64,000 nucleotides of DNA, taken from NCBI GenBank assembly GCA_963817615.1, contig CAWFPH010000003.1, positions 372,001 through 436,000 of the forward strand. The letters are read 5' to 3'. The notes under the pieces are model-generated. The model was not told the DNA's origin and did not search any database. It saw only the letters and a list, made by a program, of their open reading frames with translations. The position numbers and the translations under genes are program-made. Positions 28,432-37,606 of this stretch are shown here, piece after piece. Numbering within the stretch: position 1 is the stretch's first letter; every line of letters begins with the position of its first letter. Origin of the DNA: FEN-1219 sp963817615. GTDB taxonomy: Bacteria > Pseudomonadota > Gammaproteobacteria > Steroidobacterales > Rariloculaceae.

Positions 28432-28671
28432 TTGGCCGACTTGAAGCCCGGTGACCGCGTGCGCATCGAATCGATCGAGACGCAGGATCGAGCGGTGCAG
28501 CGGCTGATGGTGCTCGGACTCGTCGAAGGCGCCGAGCTCACGTATTTGCGCAGCTCGCTCGGTGGTGATCCGCTCGAATTTCGGATTCACGGCGCGGCGA
28601 TCTCGTTACGGAAGGAGCAAGCACGGCGTTTCCACGTCGTACGGATGGACCCCGATGGCCGCTCGAGCTGA
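28432..28671 (+). CDS. feoA: Ferrous iron transport protein A
   Basis: Small SH3-like cytoplasmic partner of FeoB. The product has ADLKPGDRVRIESIE, LMVLGLVEGAELTYLRSSLGGDPLEFRIHG, the family pattern, then SLRKEQARRFHV. Three starts compete: GTG at 28408 (only 4 bases past the Fur box), TTG at 28432, and CTG at 28426, which would give the family-typical MTLADLKPGD 9 bases after GGAG. I use TTG. The end overlaps feoB by 17 bases. Confidence 0.88.
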   Translation: MADLKPGDRVRIESIETQDRAVQRLMVLGLVEGAELTYLRSSLGGDPLEFRIHGAAISLRKEQARRFHVVRMDPDGRSS

Positions 28672-30838
28672 GACAGCGATTCCCCTGCACGCCGTGAGCG
28701 TGAACCGCCGGGCGGCCGGCACGGTGGCGGTCGTCGGTAACCCGAATGCGGGCAAGAGCTCCGTGTTCAATCGGCTCACGGGCTTGAGGCAAAGCACGGC
28801 CAACTACCCGGGCGTCACGGTCGAGCGCCGCGTGGGCCGGGGCACTTTCGGTCGCACGAGCCTCGATCTGGTCGACCTGCCCGGGACCTACTCTTTGAGC
28901 CCCGGCTCGACCGATGAGCGGATCGCGGTGAATGTCCTGTTCGGGCGCATCGCCGGCACGCCGCTCCCCGACGCGATTCTCGCCGTCATCGACGCGACGC
29001 GGCTCTACCAAGGGCTGTACTTGCTGCAACAGCTGGTGGAGCTCGGCCGGCCGATGATCGTGGCGCTCACGATGGCGGACGCGGCGCAGCGCCACGGCAT
29101 CGAGATCGACCTGGAAGGCTTGCGGGAAAGGCTCGGCGGAGTGCCCGTCTACCCGGTGGTCGCGACGACCGGCCGCGGCTTCGCACCGCTCAAAGACGGG
29201 CTCGAGCGGATTCTGGAAACGGCGCCGCCGCGGGAGATCCAGCATTGGCCCGAGCTGCAGCAGGCTGCTGCCGAGCTCGGGGAGCGGTTGCGCGGCTCGA
29301 ACAAGGCCTTGCATCGCGTCGAGATCGAGCGGCTACTGATCGACTCCGCCGAGGATCCTACCGGCTTCGACCCGACCTTGCGGCAGGCGCTCGATGCCGC
29401 ACGCCTCCACCTGTTCGGGGGGGAGCCGCCCCTCGCGGTCGAGGCGCGCAAGCGCTACCGGTGGGTGCGCGAGACCGTTGCGAAGGTCGAGTCGCCGGGC
29501 TCGGCCGTCGCCGGCCGCCAGGCCGCGCTACTCGATTGGCTCAACCGACCCTGGCCCGCGACGGCGCTGTTCGTGCTCACGATGGCGGTGGTCTTCCAGG
29601 CCGTCTTCGCGTGGGCGACGCCGTTCATGGACCTGATCGACGGCGGGGTCAGCGAGATCGGCAGGGCGCTGGCCGCGGTGTTGCCGCCGGGCGCGGTCGC
29701 AAGCTTTCTTGTCGATGGCGTGATCGCGGGCGTCGGCAGCGTGATCGTATTCCTGCCCCAGATCCTGATCTTGTTCCTATTCATCATCGTGATGGAGGAC
29801 ACCGGCTATCTCGCCCGTGCGGCCTTCTTGGTGGATCGCGCGATGCGGTCGGTCGGGCTGTCCGGTCAATCGGTGATCCCGCTACTCTCGAGCTTCGCCT
29901 GCGCGGTCCCCGCGATCATGGCCACGCGGGTCATCCCGAACCGGCGCGATCGAATCGCGACGATTCTCGCCGCGCCGTTCATGACCTGCTCCGCGCGGTT
30001 GCCGATCTACGCCTTGCTGATCGCCGCGTTCGTGCCCGTCCGCTCGGTCGGCTTCCTGAATCTCCAGGGCCTCGTGCTGTTCGGCCTCTACCTGCTCGGC
30101 ATCGTCGGCGGCATCGCCACCGCATTGCTGCTGCGCAGCTCAGTGCTGCGCGGCGAGCGGCCGGCGTTCATCTTGGCCTTGCCCGAATTCCGGATGCCGA
30201 ACATGCGGACCGTCGGCATGAAGCTGCTCGACCGCGTGCGCGTGTTTCTGCGGCGCGCGGGAACGGTGATCTTCTCCGTCGCGGTCGTGGTTTGGGTGCT
30301 CGCATTCTTCCCGCGCTCGCCGGCAGTCGAGGCGCAACGGCTCGAGGCGCGTTCGGTCGCGACGACCGCGCTTCAAGGCGAGCCTCTCCTCGCGCGCTTG
30401 CACGAGATCGACAACGACGCCGCTGCCGCGCACCTGGCTCAGAGCTGGCTCGGCCGGGCGGGGCAGCTCGTCGAGCCGGTCTTCCGCCCGCTAGGGTGGG
30501 ATTGGCGCGTGTCGGCCGCCGTGATCGCAGGCTTCCCGGCGCGCGAAGTCGTCGTGGCTGTGCTCGGCACGATTTACGCGGTCGGCAACAATGCCGACGA
30601 TCAGAGCCTCGGCGAACGCCTCAAGACCGCCACGCATTCCGACGGCTCACCCGTGTTCACGCTGCCGATGGTGCTCGGGTTGCTCGTGTTCTACGCGTGG
30701 TGTCTGCAATGCGCGGCGACGCTAGCGGTGATCCGTCGCGAAACGAACAGCTGGCGTTGGCCGTTGTTTGCCTGGAGCTATATGACCGCGCTCGGCTACG
30801 GGGCGGCGTTTCTGATATTTCAATTGGGCAGCCTCTAA
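28655..30838 (+). CDS. feoB: Ferrous iron transporter FeoB
   Basis: Inner-membrane Fe(II) uptake protein with an N-terminal G domain. The 727-residue product shows G1 GNPNAGKSSVFNRLTG, the TANYPGVTVE switch and G3 DLPGTYSL, then a helical spacer. A membrane domain from about residue 305 has two Gate-like halves (VIVFLPQILILFLFIIVMEDTGYLARAAF, with SCAVPAI and PFMTCSARLPIY). The ATG at 28655 lies inside feoA in another frame. No feoC follows. Confidence 0.95.
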   Translation: MAARAETAIPLHAVSVNRRAAGTVAVVGNPNAGKSSVFNRLTGLRQSTANYPGVTVERRVGRGTFGRTSLDLVDLPGTYSLSPGSTDERIAVNVLFGRIAGTPLPDAILAVIDATRLYQGLYLLQQLVELGRPMIVALTMADAAQRHGIEIDLEGLRERLGGVPVYPVVATTGRGFAPLKDGLERILETAPPREIQHWPELQQAAAELGERLRGSNKALHRVEIERLLIDSAEDPTGFDPTLRQALDAARLHLFGGEPPLAVEARKRYRWVRETVAKVESPGSAVAGRQAALLDWLNRPWPATALFVLTMAVVFQAVFAWATPFMDLIDGGVSEIGRALAAVLPPGAVASFLVDGVIAGVGSVIVFLPQILILFLFIIVMEDTGYLARAAFLVDRAMRSVGLSGQSVIPLLSSFACAVPAIMATRVIPNRRDRIATILAAPFMTCSARLPIYALLIAAFVPVRSVGFLNLQGLVLFGLYLLGIVGGIATALLLRSSVLRGERPAFILALPEFRMPNMRTVGMKLLDRVRVFLRRAGTVIFSVAVVVWVLAFFPRSPAVEAQRLEARSVATTALQGEPLLARLHEIDNDAAAAHLAQSWLGRAGQLVEPVFRPLGWDWRVSAAVIAGFPAREVVVAVLGTIYAVGNNADDQSLGERLKTATHSDGSPVFTLPMVLGLLVFYAWCLQCAATLAVIRRETNSWRWPLFAWSYMTALGYGAAFLIFQLGSL

Positions 30839-30904
30839 CGGTATGTTGCGAGGCTGACCCAGTTCCGGGAGGCTTCGCATGTCTCAAACGATACGAGCCG
30901 TTCG

Positions 30905-31456
30905 ATGAGCGACGCGCTGGAGTGGCGCGAGGTCGGTCGCGAGCCCGTCGCCGACTGTCGCGTGTTTTCCGTCGAGCGCACGCTTGCCGTGTCGCCCGTC
31001 GACGGCGAGCGGCACTCGTTCTACCGAATCCAATCGAACGACTGGGCTCAAGTCGTGCCGATCACTCGTGAAGGTAACGTGGTGCTCGTGCGCCAATACC
31101 GGCACGGTGCGCAGCGGGTCACGCTCGAGATGCCCGCGGGGCTGATCGAGACGGGCGAGGATCCGGCGGTCGCCGCGCTGCGCGAATGCCTCGAGGAAAC
31201 CGGCTATCGCGGCGAACGAGCGGTGCCGCTATGCGTGCTGAACCCGAATCCGACTTTGTTCGCGAACCGGCTACATGCGTTTGTCGCGCCCGACGTCGAG
31301 CTAGTGGCGGAGGTTCAAAACACCTCGCACGAGCATACCGAGGTCGTGCTGGTGCCGCGGTCGGAGCTGCCGCGGTTGCTCGTCTCCGGCGAGATCGATC
31401 ACGCGCTCGTCGTGGCGACGTTATGGCGCTTTTTGCACGACTACGGCGAGGCCTAG
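30905..31456 (+). CDS. NUDIX hydrolase, ADP-ribose pyrophosphatase-like
   Basis: The 183-residue protein has the Nudix box GLIETGEDPAVAALRECLEETGY split across 31139-31207, preceded by VPITREGNVVLVRQYRHGAQRVTLEMPAG. This is the arrangement of ADP-ribose/sugar-nucleotide pyrophosphatases (NudF type). The LNPNPTLFANRLHAFVA segment after the box is also typical of that branch. It may recycle ADP-ribose or a nucleotide sugar; neighbours do not settle which. Follows feoB by 66 bases. Confidence 0.85.
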   Translation: MSDALEWREVGREPVADCRVFSVERTLAVSPVDGERHSFYRIQSNDWAQVVPITREGNVVLVRQYRHGAQRVTLEMPAGLIETGEDPAVAALRECLEETGYRGERAVPLCVLNPNPTLFANRLHAFVAPDVELVAEVQNTSHEHTEVVLVPRSELPRLLVSGEIDHALVVATLWRFLHDYGEA

Positions 31457-31580
31457 CTGCCGGCACGGCCGTGCGTCGCGTTCGGGTTGCGGCGGCGGGC
31501 GCCCGCTATGCTCGCGATCCGGCGCGCGGCCGTCGCTCCCCCCACCAATCGCATAGGCGCGCCCTTGCCGAGCACCCGTC

Positions 31581-33428
31581 TCACGTCGCGCGTCGGGAAT
31601 AACTCAAAGCCGGCGATGCGGCGATCTCGTCGTCGGCGGCCTGCTGTTGGCGTCGCCACATGGCGGCGTAAGCGCCGTCGCGGCGCAAGAGGTGCGTATG
31701 CGTACCGCGCTCGACGATGCGGCCCTCGGCGAGCACGATGATCTCGTCGGCATCGACGATCGTCGACAATCGATGCGCGATCACCAGCGTCGTGCGACCG
31801 CGCGACACTTCGCGCAGCGAGGCTTGGATTTCGCGCTCGGTCCGGGTGTCGAGAGCGGAAGTGGCTTCATCGAACAGCAGAATGCGTGGACGCTTCAGGA
31901 TCGTGCGGGCGATTGCGACGCGTTGCTTTTCGCCCCCCGAAAGCTTCAGCCCGCGCTCGCCGACCATCGTCCGGTAGCCGTCGGGCGACGCCATGATGAA
32001 GTCATGAATGCGGGCTAACCGGGCTGCTTCCTCGACTTCGGCTGCCGACGCCGTCGGTCGACCGTAGGCGATGTTGTAGTAGATCGTATCGTTGAAGAGC
32101 ACCGTGTCCTGCGGGACGATGCCGATTGCGGCACGCACGCTGGCCTGCGTGACCGCGCGGACGTCTTGGCCATCGATCCTGACGGAACCGGCGGCTGCGT
32201 CGTAGAAGCGAAATAGCAGGCGGGAGATCGTCGATTTGCCGGCGCCGCTCGCTCCCACGATCGCGAGCGCGCGACCGGCCGGCACCTCGAACGAGACGTC
32301 GTGCAGAATCGTGCGGCGCGGATCGTACGCAAACGTCACGTGTTCGAATGCCACCGTTCCCGGGCCGGAGGAGAGCGGCGGCGCGGCGGGCGCGTCCCGC
32401 ACATCGGGGGCGACGTGCAGCAGGTCGAACATCGACTCCATGTCGGTCAACGCTTGCTTGATCTCGCGGTAAACGAAGCCCAAGAAATTCAGCGGTATGT
32501 ACAGCTGAATGAGGTACGTGTTGATCAGCACGAAGTCGCCGATCGTCGCGGTCCCCGCGAGGACGCTGCGTCCGGCCATCGTCATGAGCACGGCGAGCCC
32601 GACACCGATGATCGCTGCTTGGCCGATGTTGAGCAGGGACAGCGAGCTCTTGCTCGCGACCGATGCCCGCTCGTAGCGTGCGAGGGCCTGGTCGAAGCGG
32701 TTGGCTTCGTAGTCCTCGTTGCCGAAGTACTTGACCGTTTCATAGTTGAGCAGGCTGTCGATTGCGCGCGTGTTGGCCTCTTGATCGGTCTCGTTCATCT
32801 GCCGCCGGTACTTGAGGCGCCAATTGGTGACGGCCAAGGTGTAGCCGATGTAGCCGATGACGCAGACGAGCGTGACGATCGCGTACCACACGCTGAAGAG
32901 TGCCCAGAGCACGCCGCAGACCAACGTGATCTCGATCATCGTCGGCACGATGTTGAAGAGCATGAACGTCAACAAGGTGTCGATGCCCGTCGTGCCGCGC
33001 TCGATTGCACGTGACAGGCCGCCGGTCTGGCGGTCGAGATGAAACGCGAGCGATAGACCGTGCAGGTGCCGGAACGTGCGCAGGGCTACGGTTCGAATGG
33101 CGCGTTGCGCGACCTTGGCGAACACGGCGTCGCGCAGCTCGGCGAACGCCGTCGACAAGATTCGCAGCACGCCGTAGCCGATCAGCAGCCCGAGTGGCAG
33201 CGCCACCGGGAGATTATTCGGATCCGCGAACAAGTCGACCATCCGCTTGTAGAGAATCGGAACATAGACCGTCGCGAGCTTTGCACCCGTCAGGAGCACC
33301 AACGCACCGACCACGCGCAGGCGGATTCCGAGATCCGCTGCCGGCCACAGGTGCGGTGCGAGTGAGCGCAGTGCGCCCCACTCGAATCCATGACGGGTGG
33401 GCTCGGCGGCTGGTTTCGGCGTGCTCAT
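31581..33428 (-). CDS. Atm1-type ABC exporter, fused permease and ATPase
   Basis: The 615-residue half-transporter has six predicted membrane helices (about residues 35-330) and a C-terminal ATPase with Walker A VGASGAGKSTISRLLFRFYD, signature LSGGEKQRVAIARTI, Walker B RILLFDEATSALD and AHRLSTI. The block LLNYETVKYFGNEDYEANRFD is characteristic of mitochondrial Atm1 and bacterial Atm1/HMT1 exporters, which move glutathione-linked metal or sulfur compounds. Substrate here is inferred from the family only. It is alone on the minus strand, divergent from the fucosyltransferase-like gene. Confidence 0.88.
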   Translation of the reverse strand: MSTPKPAAEPTRHGFEWGALRSLAPHLWPAADLGIRLRVVGALVLLTGAKLATVYVPILYKRMVDLFADPNNLPVALPLGLLIGYGVLRILSTAFAELRDAVFAKVAQRAIRTVALRTFRHLHGLSLAFHLDRQTGGLSRAIERGTTGIDTLLTFMLFNIVPTMIEITLVCGVLWALFSVWYAIVTLVCVIGYIGYTLAVTNWRLKYRRQMNETDQEANTRAIDSLLNYETVKYFGNEDYEANRFDQALARYERASVASKSSLSLLNIGQAAIIGVGLAVLMTMAGRSVLAGTATIGDFVLINTYLIQLYIPLNFLGFVYREIKQALTDMESMFDLLHVAPDVRDAPAAPPLSSGPGTVAFEHVTFAYDPRRTILHDVSFEVPAGRALAIVGASGAGKSTISRLLFRFYDAAAGSVRIDGQDVRAVTQASVRAAIGIVPQDTVLFNDTIYYNIAYGRPTASAAEVEEAARLARIHDFIMASPDGYRTMVGERGLKLSGGEKQRVAIARTILKRPRILLFDEATSALDTRTEREIQASLREVSRGRTTLVIAHRLSTIVDADEIIVLAEGRIVERGTHTHLLRRDGAYAAMWRRQQQAADDEIAASPALSYSRRAT

Positions 33429-33656
33429 ACCGTTGCTGCCGGGGCCGCTGTCACGGCTGACGCTAGTGAGATCGATGACTTCATCGGCAACCCGAGCTGT
33501 TCAGTGGAGTGATGCGTGGGACGGTGCGTGGGCGCAAAGATAGTGCCACAAGGAGCACGGCGGATGCAGCGCGATGCTCTGGTGCGTACGCTCGGCTCCG
33601 CCGGAGCATTGGGCAGCCCGTGTAGAATGTGGCGCAAGCTCTTGCGCCGGTCCCCG

Positions 33657-34577
33657 ATGGCTCCACCTCTCGTTCGATCGCCGCTCTGCGTGTCCGCGGA
33701 GACCGCCGGTCTCGGCAATCGTCTGAAGTCCTGGGTATCCGCGATGCGGCTCGGTGCCGACACGAGGGTTTGCTGGGAAATCACGCCGAACATGCCCGCG
33801 CGCTTCGACGACCTGTTCGCGAACGACTGCGCCGTCGAGACGGTGCCGCCCGGCACGGCCGTCTACGCTTCGTGGCGGCTCGCAATCCTGCCGGAGGACG
33901 AGACGCATTTGCCGTACGGCTTCGCGACGGCGGGCGGCGGCCGTCATCCACTCGTGCGCGGCGCTGGCAAAGCGTGGTGGACGCTCACGGGCAAGCGCTC
34001 GGATCGTTATCGCTACATGCTGTTTCCGAAGTCGCACTCGCGCCGCATCACGCGCCGCGATGCGCGCCATATCGATCTGGAGTACGAACGCATTCCGCAG
34101 TATTTTCGAGACGTCTACGTGCCGCTGTTCGCTCGCATCAAACCTCTGCCAGTGATCGAGCGGCGCGTCGCAGCGTGGAATGCGACGAATGAGATCGAGA
34201 AAGGTGCTACGGTCGGTGTGCAGGTGCGAACCTGGCGGGACAGCGCGCACCGGCACCGCAAGTATCACCGGCCCGCGCTCGATCGGCTTCTGCGCCTGCT
34301 CGATCGCACCGAATCCAGCAGCCGGTTCTTCGTCGTGAGCGACAGCGACGAGATCGCACCGCAAATTGCGGCGCGCTACGGTGCCGAGCGTGTGCTTCAG
34401 TATCCACGGCGCACGGCGCGGGCGGCGAGCTGGGAATCCGCGGAGGGTATTGTCGAAGACCTGATCGACCTACTCTTGCTATCACGCACGCCGCGCCTTT
34501 GCGCCAGCTACTTGAGCACCTTCAGCGAGGCCGCGTGGTGGCTTGGCGGCGCGAGGGCCCGCGTCGACGTCTTCTAG
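33657..34577 (+). CDS. Fucosyltransferase-like glycosyltransferase
   Basis: About 306 residues. The N-terminus CVSAETAGLGNRLKSWVSAMRLG matches the GLGNR block of the alpha-1,6/O-fucosyltransferase-like (NodZ) superfamily, and VGVQVRTWRDSAHRH near the middle resembles its donor-binding HxR motif with His changed. The C-terminal LLLLSRTPRLCASYLSTFSEAAWWLGG also fits. Linkage and acceptor are unknown. Location by gmd and fcl, which make GDP-L-fucose, supports a fucose donor (inference). Start uncertain: ATG 33657 fits the family; ATG 33627 and GTG 33516 are in frame upstream. Its stop shares CTAG with the convergent gene. Confidence 0.6.
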   Translation: MAPPLVRSPLCVSAETAGLGNRLKSWVSAMRLGADTRVCWEITPNMPARFDDLFANDCAVETVPPGTAVYASWRLAILPEDETHLPYGFATAGGGRHPLVRGAGKAWWTLTGKRSDRYRYMLFPKSHSRRITRRDARHIDLEYERIPQYFRDVYVPLFARIKPLPVIERRVAAWNATNEIEKGATVGVQVRTWRDSAHRHRKYHRPALDRLLRLLDRTESSSRFFVVSDSDEIAPQIAARYGAERVLQYPRRTARAASWESAEGIVEDLIDLLLLSRTPRLCASYLSTFSEAAWWLGGARARVDVF

Positions 34578-35377
34578 TCCGGCCCGTACCAACAGCGCGG
34601 AAGCGTAAGCTTGCCGCGGCCGGTGTTGTCGCGATCGAGCGGATGTGGAAACGTCGTGTGGTACGCGGCGCCGCGCAGCCGGTCGCGACGTTGCAGGGTG
34701 ATTTCGAGAACGCGCGGGATCTCGAGGCCCAGGCTCTTGACCGAGCCGCAGCAATTGTTCGGATGCGCGTGGACGACCGCGTGGGCCGCGAGCAGCTTGC
34801 GGAATACGCCGCGCCCAAGCTCGAAGAACGGCCGATTCCACAGGTTGTGCAAGTCGTGGAACTCGATGACCATGATCCGGAATTGCGACAGCAACGCGGG
34901 CGAAGCGGCGAACAGCGTCTCATATTCTGCGCCCTCGATATCCATCTGCAGCAGAAGGTCGCCGCGGTAGTCGGGCAGCTTCTCCTGCTTCCAGTCATCG
35001 AGTGTGCTGTGCGCATCGTCGGTTACGCAGCCGACAAACTTTTTGTCGAACGTGAACACGGCGTTCGGTTCGGCGGGACCGTCCACGGAACGGTCGGCCA
35101 GGAAGACGTGCATGCCGCGGTCGGCGAGTGCGGCTTCGAATCCCGATTGATTCGCGACGCCGGGCGAGAATGCATAGTCGATGCCGCGGAGATCGTCGGG
35201 GACGAGGTAGCCGCCATCGCCGCCGGGTCCGAGACGAATCAGCTCAAAACCGCCGTCGACCGGGCGGAGCGCGCGGATCAGTGTGAGCACGTCCGCGCGC
35301 GGCGTACGAGCGGCTAGGTGCAGGCCGGCGGCGCCGGCGAGCCGCACGAAAGAGTCGCGCACCAGCTTGTTACGCAT
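34574..35377 (-). CDS. FkbM-family methyltransferase-like protein
   Basis: The 267-residue protein has RLGPGGDGGYLVPDDL near residue 48, FSPGVANQSGFEAALADRG and LLLQMDIEGAEYETL, the Asp-x-Glu-Gly-Ala/Glu block of FkbM-type SAM-dependent O-methyltransferases. FIEFHDLHN-like text (VIEFHDLHNLWN) follows. Such enzymes often methylate sugars of surface glycans, which suits this cluster. Substrate unknown. It is 16 bases upstream of the fcl end region on the same strand as gmd-fcl, after them, and tail-to-tail with the glycosyltransferase. Confidence 0.75.
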   Translation of the reverse strand: MRNKLVRDSFVRLAGAAGLHLAARTPRADVLTLIRALRPVDGGFELIRLGPGGDGGYLVPDDLRGIDYAFSPGVANQSGFEAALADRGMHVFLADRSVDGPAEPNAVFTFDKKFVGCVTDDAHSTLDDWKQEKLPDYRGDLLLQMDIEGAEYETLFAASPALLSQFRIMVIEFHDLHNLWNRPFFELGRGVFRKLLAAHAVVHAHPNNCCGSVKSLGLEIPRVLEITLQRRDRLRGAAYHTTFPHPLDRDNTGRGKLTLPRCWYGPD

Positions 35378-35393
35378 AACTGTCCTGCGGGGG

Positions 35394-36323
35394 TCACGCT
35401 GGGTTAGCGAGGTACCATCGGTATGTCGCCCGGATGCCTGCCTCGAGCGGTGTGGTCGCTCGCCAGCCGAGCGCCGCGCACCTGCCGACGTCGAGCACCT
35501 TGCGCGGAGTGCCGTCGGGCTTGGTGTGATCGAAAACGATCTCGCCTTCGAAGCCGACCACTCTGCCGATGAGACCTGCGAGCTCCGCGATCGTTAGGTC
35601 GTCGCCGACGCCGACGTTGATGATCTCCGGCGAATCGTAGTGCTCCATCAGGAAGCACACGGCGTCGCCCAGATCCTCTACGTACAAGAACTCCCTGCGC
35701 GGCGCGCCCGTGCCCCACACGGTGACGCTGCGCTGTCCCGCAGCCTTCGCCTCGTGAAATTTGCGGAGGAGAGCCGGCAGCACGTGCGAGCTCGCGAGGT
35801 CGAAATTGTCGCCGGGACCGTAGAGATTGGTTGGCATCAGCGAAATGGCGTTGAAGCCGTATTGCTTCGCGTACGCCTGACAGAGCTTGATGCCTGCGAT
35901 TTTCGCGACGGCATACCATTCGTTGGTCGGTTCGAGAGGTCCCGTGAGGAGGGCGTTTTCGCTGATCGGTTGCGGTGCGAGCCGTGGATAGATGCAGCTC
36001 GATCCGAGAAAGCAGAGCTTGCGCACTCCGTGGCGGTGCGCCGCATCGATCACGTTCGTTTGGATCTCGAGATTGTCGCGGATGAAATCGGCTGGATACG
36101 TGTCGTTGGCGAGAATGCCGCCGACCTTTGCGGCTGCGAGCACCACGTAGTCGGGCTTCTCCGTCGCGAAGAAGCGTTCGACCGCGGCCGCGTCTCGCAA
36201 GTCGAGCTCGCGCCGCGGAGCATGCAGCAGGTTCGTGAAGCCGCGGGCCACGAACGCGCGGCTGATTGCCGACCCCGCGAGACCACGTTCGCCCGCGACG
36301 AATATCTTGGCGTTCCGGTTCAT
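35394..36323 (-). CDS. fcl: GDP-L-fucose synthase
   Basis: Converts GDP-4-keto-6-deoxymannose to GDP-L-fucose by epimerisation and NADPH reduction. The 309-residue SDR protein has an N-terminal FVAGERGLAGSAISRAF nucleotide-binding loop, LAAAKVGGILAND, FLGSSCIYP, the catalytic YAVAKIAGIK (YxxxK) and NLYGPGDNFD, all typical. The start overlaps the gmd stop by 4 bases, so the two steps are made together. Confidence 0.95.
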   Translation of the reverse strand: MNRNAKIFVAGERGLAGSAISRAFVARGFTNLLHAPRRELDLRDAAAVERFFATEKPDYVVLAAAKVGGILANDTYPADFIRDNLEIQTNVIDAAHRHGVRKLCFLGSSCIYPRLAPQPISENALLTGPLEPTNEWYAVAKIAGIKLCQAYAKQYGFNAISLMPTNLYGPGDNFDLASSHVLPALLRKFHEAKAAGQRSVTVWGTGAPRREFLYVEDLGDAVCFLMEHYDSPEIINVGVGDDLTIAELAGLIGRVVGFEGEIVFDHTKPDGTPRKVLDVGRCAALGWRATTPLEAGIRATYRWYLANPA

Positions 36324-37420
36324 TCGCGGTGACTGTAAATCGAAAACCCCTCGCGCGCGACGAGCGCGTCGCGCTCGGCGAGCTTGACGTCGGAATCGAC
36401 CATCTCCTGCACGAGTGTCTCGAAACCGACCTCAGGCGCCCACCCCAGCTCACGGCGCGCCTTCGACGCGTCGCCGAGGAGCGTGTCGACCTCGGTTGGT
36501 CTGAAATAGCGCGGATCGATGCGCACGATCGTCTTGCCGGTCAGCGTGTCGATCGCATGTTCTTCGAGGCCGCCCCCGCGCCAGTCGAGCTCGATACCGG
36601 CAAAGCGAGCCGCGAGCGTCACGAATTCGCGGACCGAGTGCTGCTCGCCAGTTGCGATCACGAAGTCCTCAGGCCGCGCGTGCTGCAGCATCAACCACTG
36701 CGCCCGCACGTAGTCGCGCGCGTGGCCCCAATCCCGCAACGCGTCGAGATTGCCGAGATATAGGCAATCGTCGAGCCCGACCTTGATGCGCGCGAGACCG
36801 CGGGTGACCTTGCGGGTGACGAACGTCTCGCCGCGAATCGGCGACTCGTGATTGAACAGGATGCCGTTGCAGGCGAACAGACCGTATGCCTCGCGGTAGT
36901 TCACCGTGACCCAGAATGCGTAAATTTTCGCGGCGGCGTAGGGCGAGCGAGGGTAGAACGGTGTTGTCTCGCGCTGCGGAGTTTCCAGAACCTTGCCGAA
37001 CATCTCGGAGCTCGACGCTTGGTAGAAGCGCGTGCTCGTTGCGAGCCCGCAGATCCGGATGGCCTCGAGCAGGCGCAGCGTCCCAAGCGCATCCGAATTG
37101 GCGGTGTACTCGGCCGTCTCGAACGAGACGGCGACATGGCTTTGTGCCGCGAGATTGTATATTTCGTGCGGCTGCACCTCTTGGACGACACGGATCAGAT
37201 TCGTGGCATCGGTGAGGTCGCCGTAATGCAGGACCATTCGACGGGTTTCGTCGTGCGGATCGCGGTACAGATGGTCGATACGATCCGTGTTGAACAACGA
37301 CGAGCGACGCTTGATGCCATGGACCTCGTAGCCTTTGTCGAGCAAGAGCTCGGCCAGGTAGGCGCCGTCTTGTCCTGTGATTCCCGTGATGAGCGCGCGT
37401 TTGCGTGACTGGCTGTTCAC
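36320..37420 (-). CDS. gmd: GDP-mannose 4,6-dehydratase
   Basis: First step from GDP-mannose toward GDP-fucose. The 366-residue SDR protein shows ALITGITGQDGAYLAELLL, IKRRSSLFNTDRIDHLY, YQASSSEMFGKV, YPRSPYAAAKIYAFW (YxxxK) and NGILFNHESPIRGETFVTRK. The GTG start at 37420 (VNSQSRKRALITG) gives the usual family length; an ATG 35 codons upstream adds an unrelated Arg-rich segment. Divergent from the glycosyltransferase at 37607 across 186 bases in which I see no clear promoter. Confidence 0.96.
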   Translation of the reverse strand: MNSQSRKRALITGITGQDGAYLAELLLDKGYEVHGIKRRSSLFNTDRIDHLYRDPHDETRRMVLHYGDLTDATNLIRVVQEVQPHEIYNLAAQSHVAVSFETAEYTANSDALGTLRLLEAIRICGLATSTRFYQASSSEMFGKVLETPQRETTPFYPRSPYAAAKIYAFWVTVNYREAYGLFACNGILFNHESPIRGETFVTRKVTRGLARIKVGLDDCLYLGNLDALRDWGHARDYVRAQWLMLQHARPEDFVIATGEQHSVREFVTLAARFAGIELDWRGGGLEEHAIDTLTGKTIVRIDPRYFRPTEVDTLLGDASKARRELGWAPEVGFETLVQEMVDSDVKLAERDALVAREGFSIYSHRE

Positions 37421-37606
37421 CGTTCCGTCCTTCCGAGCTAGTGTTGCCGCAGATCGTTCCGTGCGGTCGCGAGGAATGTTAGCCGGAATTCGCGTTCGGC
37501 GCTCCCCCGCGAGTAGTTTCGGCAAGCCGCCTTCGGGAGGCTGTAGGGTCGTGTGCTACGCTGCGCGCGGGCTAACTCAGCGCGCCACCAGCGTCGCGCG
37601 CCGTCA

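Noticed and set aside
28562..28654. Upstream extension of feoB
   Set aside because: The extra codons lie in feoA in another frame and do not resemble FeoB; the ATG at 28655 gives the usual start.
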